DNA of 64,000 nucleotides from an uncultured bacterium (GTDB taxonomy: Bacteria > Bacteroidota > Bacteroidia > Bacteroidales > Muribaculaceae), in assembly GCA_945612775.1 (NCBI GenBank), contig CALZAF010000001.1, positions 1-64,000 on the forward strand, written 5' to 3'. How positions within the stretch are numbered: the first letter of the stretch is position 1; every line of letters begins with the position of its first letter. Both the position numbers and the translations under genes were made by a program. The notes under the pieces are model-generated. The model was given only the letters and a program-made list of their open reading frames with translations. It was not told the origin of the DNA and did not search any database. Below, one piece after another: positions 35,590 through 43,952 of the stretch.

Positions 35590-35620
35590 TTTGATGATAT
35601 TTCGATATTTCTTACCTTTG
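35590..35620 (+). promoter_or_regulatory. Promoter for the THUMP-like methyltransferase gene
   Basis: TTTG at 35590-35593, a 19-base spacer and TACCTTTG at 35613-35620, one of the best Bacteroidetes promoter matches in the window. The ATG at 35652 follows 31 bases later. Confidence 0.75.
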
Positions 35621-35651
35621 TATCGATTTAGTGTAAATTTCTAATTCTCAG

Positions 35652-36875
35652 ATGCAACAAACAATAGCAAATCATATTATCAACGATTCGTTTTTTGAGT
35701 ACATTCAAAAAAACATTGATTGTAAAGATACCTCACGCCTTATTCTAAAGCGTGACAAAGTTGATTTCGATAAAAATTTTGCTGTTCTGCAAATTGAGTG
35801 TCGAGCTAAAACGAAATCTAAACTCCCTGAGATTTTAAAATTTGAAAAATATCTGTTCCCTAAATCAATTAGCGCCGAGCAATGCACTCCAGAATTAGTG
35901 GCGAAATTTCATGGCAAACTATTTGAAGGTTGTGATAATGTTCTTGATATGACTATGGGTCTTGGCATTGACAGTTATTATATTTCTAAATATGCTAAAT
36001 CTTTAACGGCGATTGAGATTGATCAAGAAATTGCTGAGATTGGCAAATACAATTTTTCGAATATCGCAGAAAACGTTGCTGTAGTAAATGCAAACTCCGA
36101 GGATTTCATACGCGACTGTTCGGATTTCTATTCTGCAATATTTATCGACCCGGCTCGCCGTGACTCCAATAATAAGCGTATGTTTGGCTTTGCCGATTGT
36201 TTGCCTAATGTACTTGACCTCATGCCACATATTCGTCGTTGCACCAATCGCCTTATCATAAAGGCTTCGCCGATGCTCGACATTTCGAAATCCATCGATG
36301 AATTGCAATTTGTCACCGATATTTGGATTCTCGGCATAAAGAATAGCTGTAAAGAACTATTATATGAGCTCCAGTTCGACGAAAATACCGATAATGAGTG
36401 TGTTAACATTCACACCATTAATTTTGATACGCATATCCAAATCGTTGATTTCAAGCATTTTACACCCGATGTAAACGAATCTGCTGATTTCGCTAATCCC
36501 GAAGCTGGAAATCTCTTGTTTGAACCTAATGTGTGCGTAATGAAGTCGGGTAAAACCGCTCAGCTTCTATCCTATTTCCCCGCGCTTCGAAAAATTGACG
36601 TGTCATCACACCTATTTATAGTTAATGATCAAGCAATCGCAAGCGAGCTTCCTGGACGTTGTTTCTGCATCGAGCAAGTTATACCATTCAAGGATAAAGA
36701 TATTAAGCAACTGCGTGTCTATAAGGAAATTAATGTTGCAACTCGTAATTTCAAGCTGACTGCAGAGCAATTAAAAAGCCGTCTTCGAGTGAAAGACGGC
36801 GGAAATAAGTATCTTTTCGGAACCACGCTGCATACAGGAGAGATGGTACTGCTTCTTTGTTCGAAATTAGGCTAA
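35652..36875 (+). CDS. THUMP-like class I SAM methyltransferase (407 aa)
   Basis: Predicted nucleic-acid-modifying methyltransferase. The SAM-binding motif VLDMTMGLGID (about residues 98-108) and the catalytic-type motif FIDPARRD (about 160-167) identify the class I fold. The C-terminal segment (about 330-405, ending in GTTLHTGEMVLLLCSK) matches the THUMP-like domain found in Bacteroidetes homologues. The substrate, probably an RNA base, is unknown. A minus-strand terminator for smpB lies within its last 100 bases, and its stop is only 10 bases from the smpB stop. Confidence 0.85.
   Translation: MQQTIANHIINDSFFEYIQKNIDCKDTSRLILKRDKVDFDKNFAVLQIECRAKTKSKLPEILKFEKYLFPKSISAEQCTPELVAKFHGKLFEGCDNVLDMTMGLGIDSYYISKYAKSLTAIEIDQEIAEIGKYNFSNIAENVAVVNANSEDFIRDCSDFYSAIFIDPARRDSNNKRMFGFADCLPNVLDLMPHIRRCTNRLIIKASPMLDISKSIDELQFVTDIWILGIKNSCKELLYELQFDENTDNECVNIHTINFDTHIQIVDFKHFTPDVNESADFANPEAGNLLFEPNVCVMKSGKTAQLLSYFPALRKIDVSSHLFIVNDQAIASELPGRCFCIEQVIPFKDKDIKQLRVYKEINVATRNFKLTAEQLKSRLRVKDGGNKYLFGTTLHTGEMVLLLCSKLG
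36778..36800 (-). terminator. smpB terminator encoded inside the opposite methyltransferase gene
   Basis: A perfect 8-bp GC-rich stem (GCCGTCTT/AAGACGGC) with a 7-base loop, followed on the minus strand by TTTTTAATT. It lies 86 bases past the smpB stop codon and within codons for LKSRLRVKDGG of the plus-strand gene. It is a textbook intrinsic terminator for smpB. Confidence 0.75.
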
Positions 36876-36885
36876 CAGCACTCTC

Positions 36886-37335
36886 CTATCGCTTCATGAT
36901 GCGAGCAAGCATGCGCTTATCCTCTTTTTCCTTTATCGACTGGCGCTTGTCGTATTCCTTCTTACCTTTTGCTATGGCTACAACCATTTTTGCAAGTCCT
37001 TTATCGTTGATAAACACGCGCATAGGGATTAGCGAAAACCCGCTTTGCTGATTATACTTGTTCATCTCGGTTATCTCCTTGCGGTTAAGTAGCAACTTTC
37101 GATCGCGTCGAACATTGTGGTTGTTGTAACTGCCGAAGAAATATTCAGCAATATACATATTCTTTACCCATACGCCGTTGCCCTCTATATAGCAAAAAGT
37201 ATCCACCAGGCTTGCTTTGCCCAGACGTATCGACTTTATCTCTGTGCCTGTCAGCACTATTCCGGCTGTGAACGTTTCGATTATCTCATAATCGAATGTG
37301 GCACGACGATTCTTTATATTTATATTATTCGACAT
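36886..37335 (-). CDS. smpB: SsrA-binding protein SmpB (149 aa)
   Basis: Partner of tmRNA in trans-translation, which frees stalled ribosomes and tags the nascent protein for ClpXP. The OB-fold core includes [10 protein letters not shown] (about residues 8-17), [16 protein letters not shown] (about 30-45) and [21 protein letters not shown] (about 112-132), and the basic C-terminal tail. The start codon overlaps the stop of the upstream membrane-protein gene by 11 bases. The tmRNA gene (ssrA) is not in the window. ClpX and ClpP, which degrade the tagged products, lie at the right end. Confidence 0.97.
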   Translation of the reverse strand: MSNNINIKNRRATFDYEIIETFTAGIVLTGTEIKSIRLGKASLVDTFCYIEGNGVWVKNMYIAEYFFGSYNNHNVRRDRKLLLNRKEITEMNKYNQQSGFSLIPMRVFINDKGLAKMVVAIAKGKKEYDKRQSIKEKEDKRMLARIMKR

Positions 37336-37867
37336 AGACTAATATTTCTAAAAGATATTTAATAATTGTAGGCGTCAATAGCATCAATATCGAAGTGCCT
37401 ACTATAAAAACAGTCGATTTTCCTACATAATTGATGTAATCGATACCCTTGAAAATTATAAATCCCACATAAAGCGATGCAAAGTCGAGAACTGAAAAAC
37501 GAGTAGGAAGCAGATTGCTAACCACGCTGAGCATAGCCAAGTATTCAAAACCAAAAATTAGCAAATTATCCATTCTGTCCTTGGCTTCATGATTCTCACC
37601 CGGCAGGAAAAAGTTTAGCACCACGCTACTGATGTGAAATGCAAAGAAATATGATGCAAAAGCTATTATAGCATTTATCACGGTTCTGGTTAAAGTCAAA
37701 CCTTCGTCATAGAAAAGGCGCACAAACACCGATACAGCCACAACCGCAAGCGTGGGAAAAAACACACTACTTAGCAAGATGCGTGAGGGAATATTGAGTT
37801 TGTTTATCTTTTCCCAACCGACGGTTGGCGAAACTATCATTAACAGTATTTTCTTAAATAAATCCAT
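37325..37867 (-). CDS. Yip1-like small membrane protein (180 aa)
   Basis: Integral membrane protein with about five hydrophobic helices (about residues 30-50, 62-85, 103-122, 128-142 and 150-170). The N-terminal [10 protein letters not shown] resembles the SP-x-x-xW opening of bacterial Yip1-domain proteins. Function is unknown. It overlaps smpB by 11 bases on the same strand, so the two are cotranscribed. A -7 element lies 20 bases upstream. Confidence 0.62.
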   Translation of the reverse strand: MDLFKKILLMIVSPTVGWEKINKLNIPSRILLSSVFFPTLAVVAVSVFVRLFYDEGLTLTRTVINAIIAFASYFFAFHISSVVLNFFLPGENHEAKDRMDNLLIFGFEYLAMLSVVSNLLPTRFSVLDFASLYVGFIIFKGIDYINYVGKSTVFIVGTSILMLLTPTIIKYLLEILVYVE

Positions 37868-37886
37868 ATTTTTGCACTTAGTTCTG

Positions 37887-37894
37887 CAAAATTA
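37887..37894 (-). promoter_or_regulatory. -7 element for the Yip1-like gene and smpB
   Basis: TAATTTTG on the minus strand, 20 bases upstream of the start codon, implying a leader of roughly 12-15 bases. Confidence 0.5.
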
Positions 37895-37969
37895 CACAAT
37901 CTTCGATAAATTCACGAATATCTTTATTCCTTACGAGCAAATTTTTTTAGACTTTCCACCTATTTGTAT

Positions 37970-37977
37970 TAATTTTG
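37970..37977 (+). promoter_or_regulatory. -7 element for the FtsX-like permease gene
   Basis: TAATTTTG, an exact consensus match, 28 bases before the TTG start codon at 38005. Confidence 0.5.
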
Positions 37978-38004
37978 TACAGATTATTAAGTATGCAGGT
38001 ATAA

Positions 38005-39249
38005 TTGAAAACCGAAATCTTCATAGCGCAACGCCTTCAGCTGAAGGCAAACGATGGCGAGCAAAAGTCTTCGCCAAGCCTTGCCATAGCCACTATTGGC
38101 ATAGTGCTTGCCATTACGGTCATGATTCTTTCGCTAACTATTGTTAGCGGATTTAAATCGGAAATTTCCAATAAGATATATGCTTTAGATTCGCATATCA
38201 AGGTGTCGAATGCTTCAGTCAATGAAGCGGCCGGCGTCTCTACGGTGGATATTTCTGACGTCTTGCCGGTTATTCAGTCATCAGTTACCGACATTAAGTC
38301 GGTGTCGCTCATCGCGGAGCAGCCGGTAATCATAAAAACCGAAAGCGATTTCAAGGGAATTGCTTTTAAAGGTGTAGATGCTAATTACGATTGGAGCACC
38401 ATATCCCAGGCATTAACCGATGGTAACGTGCCGCGTAACGATGCGGTTAACGAGGTGGTAATATCTCAAAAGACAGCCAATCTGCTTAACCTTAAAGTTG
38501 GAGATTCTTTCTATGCCTATCACATTGCCGATAAGATAAAGACGCGAAAATGCACAATTTCCGGCATATTTTGCACCAATTTCGATGAGTTTGATTCTAA
38601 TTATGTACTTGGCAATATTGCCTTTGTTCAGGGTCTGAATAAGTGGAAAGATTCAGAAGGTTGCTATGTGTCGATAGATATGAATAATGTAAATGATATA
38701 CTCATCGCCAGCAACGATATCTATACCGCTCTCGCTCGTGCATGCTTCATCGACCGCAGCAGCAACACTGCATATAATGTCACAAATACACTTAACAACA
38801 ATGCCTCATTTTTTTCATGGCTCGACTTGCTCGACATGAATGTGGTGATTATTATTATTTTAATGGCTGCGGTATCGGCATTCACGCTGATATCTGTGCT
38901 ATTGATGATTGTGCTCGAACGCATCAAGATGGTTGGTTTGCTCAAGACACTCGGGGCAACCAATCAATCGATTCGCCACATATTTATATATCTCACGCAT
39001 AAAATCATATTAAAATCTGTGGTTTATGGCAACATCATCGGCATAGGTCTCTCGGTGCTGCAAAATATGTTTCATGTTGTAAAGCTCAATCCTGAGGCTT
39101 ATTATATGCCATATGTGCCTATCGAGATTGATGTAGTTACACTTATAGTGTTAAATGTGTGCATTTTGGCTATCTCATATCTCACACTTTTGGGCCCTTC
39201 ACACATAATCTCGAGCATTAAACCCACTACTACAATGCGATTTGAATAA
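38005..39249 (+). CDS. LolC/LolE-type ABC permease (414 aa)
   Basis: FtsX-family membrane subunit resembling the lipoprotein-releasing LolCDE complex, which sends lipoproteins from the inner to the outer membrane. A membrane helix at about residues 27-49 is followed by a large periplasmic domain (about 50-270) and three C-terminal helices (about 275-300, 325-350 and 370-395). The ERIKMVGLLKTLGATNQSIR block (about 307-326) is the FtsX/LolE coupling signature. The start codon is TTG at 38005; the upstream ATG at 37993 runs into a stop after three codons. The partner ATPase LolD is not adjacent. Confidence 0.85.
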   Translation: MKTEIFIAQRLQLKANDGEQKSSPSLAIATIGIVLAITVMILSLTIVSGFKSEISNKIYALDSHIKVSNASVNEAAGVSTVDISDVLPVIQSSVTDIKSVSLIAEQPVIIKTESDFKGIAFKGVDANYDWSTISQALTDGNVPRNDAVNEVVISQKTANLLNLKVGDSFYAYHIADKIKTRKCTISGIFCTNFDEFDSNYVLGNIAFVQGLNKWKDSEGCYVSIDMNNVNDILIASNDIYTALARACFIDRSSNTAYNVTNTLNNNASFFSWLDLLDMNVVIIIILMAAVSAFTLISVLLMIVLERIKMVGLLKTLGATNQSIRHIFIYLTHKIILKSVVYGNIIGIGLSVLQNMFHVVKLNPEAYYMPYVPIEIDVVTLIVLNVCILAISYLTLLGPSHIISSIKPTTTMRFE

Positions 39250-39387
39250 TGTGGCCGTATTCGCAAGAGCTGCAGATTACAAAATGATTATAATTGACAA
39301 ATCTTATAGCCGAATATTTCCATTATTCGCCGAAAATTACTAATTTAGCATCACAATAAAAACAAGAATTTTTATCAATATACAATT

Positions 39388-39750
39388 ATGGCAAATAAAA
39401 GAAATTTGAAAAAGAACATAGCTTATATATGCTCTGACATAGTAGGCGAATGTATTTTTGCTCAACAAGCATTTGAAGGTATCGACATCGAAAAGATGGA
39501 CGAAGTAATAGTTAAGGTCGCTCTTCTTCAAGACGCTGCTATCAAGAAGATTTCGGTAAATTACGATAAGCAAGAAAAAGACTTTAAGAACAACAAGTCG
39601 GTATATCGCAAAGGTCGCCGAGCTTACTTCAAGGCCGTAGAGAAAGCAATTGCTGAATTTGTTAACGAAGGCGTTGAAGCAATTGTTAAAGAAATGAATG
39701 CATTGCTTCCTGCTGCACAACGCGAAGCAAATAAGCAAGCAATTCAATAA
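39388..39750 (+). CDS. Conserved small protein of unknown function (120 aa)
   Basis: Helical, lysine-rich, no signal peptide and no membrane segment, so probably cytoplasmic. The opening KRNLKKNIAYICSDIVGECIFA resembles hypothetical proteins I associate with Bacteroidales, but no function is known. Its stop codon overlaps the start of the acyltransferase gene (TAATG), implying translational coupling. Codon use (GAA, AAG, GTT/GTA) suggests moderate to high expression. A weak -7-like element, TAATTTAG, is at 39351-39358. Confidence 0.7.
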   Translation: MANKRNLKKNIAYICSDIVGECIFAQQAFEGIDIEKMDEVIVKVALLQDAAIKKISVNYDKQEKDFKNNKSVYRKGRRAYFKAVEKAIAEFVNEGVEAIVKEMNALLPAAQREANKQAIQ

Positions 39751-40307
39751 TGTTGATCAAAAAATTAGCACAGACGATATTGAAATTAGCGAAGTGGGAT
39801 GTTGTAATCAATGTCAACATTCCACTTCCTAATAAATGCGTTATTAGTATAGCACCACACACCAGCAATTGGGACTTTATTTTATGCCAGTTGGCTATCA
39901 AATCGGTGGGCATCAAGTCGGGATTCTTAATGAAAGAAACTTGGTTTTTCTGGCCATTGGGCAACTTATTTCGTGCCATGGGCGGAATTGCAGTACCTCG
40001 CAAGAAAGGCGGGCGACTCACCACATCGATTATTGAAGCTGCTCAGAAGAACGACAAGTTTGTAATAGCAGTTACTCCCGAAGGCACTCGCAGCTACAAC
40101 GAACATTGGCGTAAAGGCTTCTTGCATATAGCCTACGGAGCTAACCTGCCCATCTATTTAGCTTATCTGGATTTTAAAAATAAAGTGGTGGCTCTCGACC
40201 GAGAATTCGTTTATACTGGCGATATCGAAGAAGATATTAAGGCGGTAAAGACGTATTATAAAGATATACCAGCCAAGTATCCCGAAAAATTTGGCACTGG
40301 ACTTTAA
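39750..40307 (+). CDS. 1-acyl-glycerol-3-phosphate acyltransferase family protein (185 aa)
   Basis: PlsC-superfamily acyltransferase. The catalytic H-x4-D motif is H37-TSNW-D42 and the second block is TPEGTRS (about residues 110-116). GGIAVPRKKGG (about 77-87) lies between. It is shorter than PlsC (about 240 residues) and lacks an N-terminal membrane segment, like a sub-group that acts on various lipids or lysophospholipids. It overlaps the preceding small gene by one base and is followed after 26 bases by the omega-amidase gene. The acceptor is unknown. Confidence 0.85.
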   Translation: MLIKKLAQTILKLAKWDVVINVNIPLPNKCVISIAPHTSNWDFILCQLAIKSVGIKSGFLMKETWFFWPLGNLFRAMGGIAVPRKKGGRLTTSIIEAAQKNDKFVIAVTPEGTRSYNEHWRKGFLHIAYGANLPIYLAYLDFKNKVVALDREFVYTGDIEEDIKAVKTYYKDIPAKYPEKFGTGL

Positions 40308-40333
40308 TCCTACCCTTTTCCCCCTCCTGTTTT

Positions 40334-41131
40334 ATGGCTTTCAGCATACTAAATATCGGATTGATTGAGACAGAAATTGCCGACCGAGATGTGGCTCGCA
40401 ATCTCAGCAATATAGATGTGCGCATATCGCAACTCCCAGAGCAATGCGATTTGGCTATATTGCCCGAACTCGTTACTACTGGTTTTGTTAGCGATGTCGA
40501 TGTCGCTCATTCGCTGGCGCAACGCAATACTGGCGACTCTATGCGAAGCATTTGCCAAATGGCGAACAAGAATAGTTGTGCCATTTGTGGCAGTTTTTTG
40601 GCAAGCACAGCCGGAAGAGTATTTAACCGTGCTTTTTTTATTGAGCCCAATGGTGATGACACCTTTTACGATAAAAAGCACTTGTTTACAATGGGTGGAG
40701 AGTGCGAAGTATTTGCATCAAGCGACAGACAGTCGCCTATAATTCGATTTAGAGGCTGGAACATCAAACCCATAATTTGCTACGACTTGCGCTTTCCTGT
40801 ATTTTGCCGCAATGTGGATAACGGCTATGACCTTATGGTGGTGGTTGCAAATTGGCCAAAAGCAAGATACAATGCATGGAAAAGTTTGCTCGTGGCACGA
40901 GCCATCGAGAATTGCTGCTACGTATGCGGAGTTAACCGATGTGGTGTGAATACCGAGGGTTTGGACTTTGGCAATGGGTCGTCGATAGTGGTTGACTATA
41001 AAGGTAACATTGTTGCAGAGACATCGATTGATAATCCTACGGCAATAGCATCTTTAAGCATCGAGAAGTTAAATAGCTTTAGAAAGGCATTCCCGGTTTG
41101 GAAAGACGCCGACCGATTTACTCTCGAATGA
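40334..41131 (+). CDS. Nitrilase family amidase, omega-amidase type (265 aa)
   Basis: Carbon-nitrogen hydrolase likely removing the amide from alpha-keto-glutaramate or related amides, as YafV/Nit2 does in metabolite repair. The catalytic triad is complete: E45 (PELVTTGF), K114 (YDKKHLF) and C149 (ICYDLRFP). The YDLRFP motif is typical of the omega-amidase group. Its stop is one base from the stop of the convergent U32 gene, so no terminator fits between them. Confidence 0.88.
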   Translation: MAFSILNIGLIETEIADRDVARNLSNIDVRISQLPEQCDLAILPELVTTGFVSDVDVAHSLAQRNTGDSMRSICQMANKNSCAICGSFLASTAGRVFNRAFFIEPNGDDTFYDKKHLFTMGGECEVFASSDRQSPIIRFRGWNIKPIICYDLRFPVFCRNVDNGYDLMVVVANWPKARYNAWKSLLVARAIENCCYVCGVNRCGVNTEGLDFGNGSSIVVDYKGNIVAETSIDNPTAIASLSIEKLNSFRKAFPVWKDADRFTLE

Positions 41132-41132
41132 G

Positions 41133-42989
41133 TTAGCGACTATGGCGTTTCTTGGCTAACGTAATAAACATTTCACATCTTGAACAATCGCAGTTCACAG
41201 CAAGCAGAGTCTTGCCGCTGCGTAAGAAGATTTTGTCGGGTAAGGCTTTTGCCGAGCCCGATTTTTTGCATGCTCCGAGCTCTCGGCGTATGCAGTATCG
41301 AGTATGCATTAACGGTTGCTCCGGTTTAGCTTTAGCCACTTCTATGGCATACTCTTTAACCGATGCACCATGGTCAACATATAATGATTTTGCTAAGCTG
41401 TTTGCCACATTATCTGCTGAAACCAATTCCTTGGTGAAGCATGGCGATGATTTATCTTCGCTTTTGCGCAATTCTTGACGATAAGTTATATTTTGTGCCT
41501 TGTCGAGCAGTTCTATTGCATCTCGGCGCAACTGCGATAGCACTGACGCGGGGATAAACGCATCGGTAAGGATCTCACACTCACCTAACGTGTAAATGGT
41601 ATTACCCAACTTGGCAAGAGTTTCCCGTTGGCGAACTTTTTGGTCGGATTTTGATTTTTCGAGTCCTTCGGTATCGGTAATGCACGATATGCTATTCCCC
41701 CTTTCGTCAGTCAAATCGAGAACCAAGGAATTGCCTGCCACGCGAAGTGTGGCTTTAATCTCGATTTTCCGTTCGGTCTTTGATTTATTGATGCTGTCGT
41801 CGTGCTGCTTATCGTAGGTTCGATATATCACTGTGCCTTGCTGCAAATTCAATGGAGCATTGGCGAATATGATGCCATTTTCTACTTTATTAACTCGAAA
41901 CCCATCAAAATTCTCCCCATTAAAATAGCTTAATCCATCACCGTTATTAATGGTTCGATTGGTATCGATGCTCAATCTTATGCCTCGGCATTGGTTTACA
42001 GTGCCTATCTTCTCGCCAAGCGATTTAGGTGTTATAAGCGATGCCATCTTAAAGCCATTCTTGTGATTTCGCTCCGTCAAGAAATAGTTGGTGTAAGATC
42101 GGTTGAAGCATCGTTCAAGGGCTGGTACAAAGTCACAAACTGAAGTTCCGCAGCTCGACCGTACATACCGGTCGGCATTAGCTTCAAGAATTGAGTCTAT
42201 CTCTCGGCGAAAATATGCTACCGAATTGCGAACATAATTTGAGTCTTTCAATCGGCCTTCGATTTTAAACGACGACACACCGCTATCCATCATTTCAAGC
42301 AAATGTCCGCTCTGATTTAAGTCGCGAAGCGACAGCAGATGTCGGCCTTTCACCAATTCATTACCGTACTGATCTATCAAGTCGTATGGCATACGGCAAA
42401 GCTGCGAACACTCTCCCCTATTGGCGCTTCGACCTTTCGTGGCATAGCTCAACTGGCATCTGCCGCTATAACTAACGCACAATGCGCCATAGATAAATGC
42501 CTCCAATTTTGCATCAGTTGCCTTGTGGATAGCATTTATTTCGTCGAGCGACAATTCTCGAGCCATCACCAATTGCGAAAAGCCGAGAGAACTCAAGAAT
42601 TGAGCCTTTTCGGGCGTGCGCAAATCGCATTGCGTGCTCGAATGAAGCTCGATTGGCGGTATGTCAAGGCGCAAAATCGACATGTCTTGCACTATCAGAG
42701 CATCAACACCTGCATTGTAGAGATCAGTAATCAGATGCTCTACGTCTTTCAATTCGTCGTCGTAAATGATAGTGTTGACCGTAGCATATAGTTTTGCATT
42801 AAACTTATGGGCATAGTCAGCTACGCGAGCTAAGTCACTGACATTATTGCCAGCTAAGGCTCTCGCGCCGAACCTGTTAGCACCCATATATACCGCATCT
42901 GCACCGAAATTGATTGCATCAATTGCCGTAGCAGCATCCTTGGCTGGCGCCAACAGCTCTATTTGTCTCTTTGCCATAAGTTTAGCCAT
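41133..42989 (-). CDS. U32 family peptidase/RlhA-like protein (618 aa)
   Basis: Member of the U32 (YegQ/YhbU/RlhA) family; several members act in RNA hydroxylation (tRNA ho5U or 23S rRNA C2501) rather than proteolysis. The TIM-barrel part starts ELLAPAKDAATAIDAINFGADAVY-like and includes YGALCVSYSGRCQLS (about residues 168-182), RGECSQLCR (about 192-200) and SFKIEGRLK (about 244-252). The conserved cysteines are consistent with an iron-sulfur site. A long DUF3656-type C-terminus ends in a Cys-rich tail (CDCSRC). The start codon overlaps the metA stop (TAATG), so the two are coupled. Choice of start between the first Met and Met5 is open. Confidence 0.88.
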   Translation of the reverse strand: MAKLMAKRQIELLAPAKDAATAIDAINFGADAVYMGANRFGARALAGNNVSDLARVADYAHKFNAKLYATVNTIIYDDELKDVEHLITDLYNAGVDALIVQDMSILRLDIPPIELHSSTQCDLRTPEKAQFLSSLGFSQLVMARELSLDEINAIHKATDAKLEAFIYGALCVSYSGRCQLSYATKGRSANRGECSQLCRMPYDLIDQYGNELVKGRHLLSLRDLNQSGHLLEMMDSGVSSFKIEGRLKDSNYVRNSVAYFRREIDSILEANADRYVRSSCGTSVCDFVPALERCFNRSYTNYFLTERNHKNGFKMASLITPKSLGEKIGTVNQCRGIRLSIDTNRTINNGDGLSYFNGENFDGFRVNKVENGIIFANAPLNLQQGTVIYRTYDKQHDDSINKSKTERKIEIKATLRVAGNSLVLDLTDERGNSISCITDTEGLEKSKSDQKVRQRETLAKLGNTIYTLGECEILTDAFIPASVLSQLRRDAIELLDKAQNITYRQELRKSEDKSSPCFTKELVSADNVANSLAKSLYVDHGASVKEYAIEVAKAKPEQPLMHTRYCIRRELGACKKSGSAKALPDKIFLRSGKTLLAVNCDCSRCEMFITLAKKRHSR

Positions 42990-43906
42990 TATTTAATGTT
43001 ACGTATGTCGTAAGGTGTCGCTTGATACACAAAGTAGTTTAACCAATTAGAAAACAGCAGGTTGGCATGCGAACGCCAACGCACTATTGGGGGCAAAGAT
43101 GGGTCATCGTTCTGATAATAGTTAACCGGAATCTTAGGATTTACGCCTTTTGCCGTATCGCGGCGATATTCGAAATCAAGGGTATAAGGAGAATACTCCG
43201 AATGGCCGGTAATATAAAACTCCCTACCATTGCGAGCCATAACCATATAAACTCCACTATCTTCGCTTTCGGCTATTATCGATAGTTCGGGACGCTTAGC
43301 TATGTCCTCGCGGCGTACTTCGCTAAATCGGCTATGCGGAACATAGAATTCGTCGTCGAATCCACGGAATATAGGATTTTGCTTTTCCAGTATATGATGC
43401 TTAAACACACCCGATATTTTCGACCCTATTACATGCTTTGGAATACCGTAATTATGATACAAACCGGCAAATGCAGCCCAACAGATATATAGAGTGGATG
43501 TAACATGCTTTTTCGACCAATCGAAAATCTCTATCAACTCATCCCAATAATCCACTTCGTTAAAATCGAGTTTTTCTACCGGCGCGCCTGTCACTATAAA
43601 CCCGTCATAATTGTTATATTTGATCTCATCAAATTTCTTATAGAATGTCTCTATGTGCTCGCGTGGAGTGTTCTTGCAGACGTAAGTATCTGTGTCAACC
43701 AAATCGAGTTCAACCTGCAGCGGCGTGTTCGACAGTAGTCGAAGCAAGTCGGTTTCGGTCATAATCTTTAGTGGCATCAGGTTGAGAATGGCTATCTTAA
43801 GCGGACGGATGTCCTGAGTGGATGCCCTATTCTCATCTATTACAAATATGTTCTCTCTGCGCAATTGTTCCACTGCGGGAAGCGATGCTGGTACAGTTAC
43901 TGGCAT
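42989..43906 (-). CDS. metAA: Homoserine O-acetyltransferase, MetA type (305 aa)
   Basis: Activates homoserine for methionine synthesis. The catalytic residues line up at standard positions: C142 (LYICWAAFAG), H235 and E237 (TGHSEYSP). Residue 111, which decides the acyl donor, is Glu (APVEKLDF), the acetyl-CoA type, whereas E. coli MetA has Gly and uses succinyl-CoA. Hence acetylation is predicted. Length is normal. It has a -7 element 33 bases upstream and is followed by the U32 gene with a TAATG overlap. Confidence 0.93.
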   Translation of the reverse strand: MPVTVPASLPAVEQLRRENIFVIDENRASTQDIRPLKIAILNLMPLKIMTETDLLRLLSNTPLQVELDLVDTDTYVCKNTPREHIETFYKKFDEIKYNNYDGFIVTGAPVEKLDFNEVDYWDELIEIFDWSKKHVTSTLYICWAAFAGLYHNYGIPKHVIGSKISGVFKHHILEKQNPIFRGFDDEFYVPHSRFSEVRREDIAKRPELSIIAESEDSGVYMVMARNGREFYITGHSEYSPYTLDFEYRRDTAKGVNPKIPVNYYQNDDPSLPPIVRWRSHANLLFSNWLNYFVYQATPYDIRNIK

Positions 43907-43938
43907 TGTTACTTATTATTTCTTTTGGTTTTGTATCA

Positions 43939-43946
43939 CAAATTTA
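43939..43946 (-). promoter_or_regulatory. -7 element for metA
   Basis: TAAATTTG on the minus strand, an exact consensus match, in the 46-base gap between the PHP phosphatase stop and the metA start. No clear -33 element. Confidence 0.45.
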
Positions 43947-43952
43947 GTACAA

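Noticed and set aside
37993-38004. ATG as start of the permease
   Set aside because: The frame from this ATG reaches a stop after three codons.
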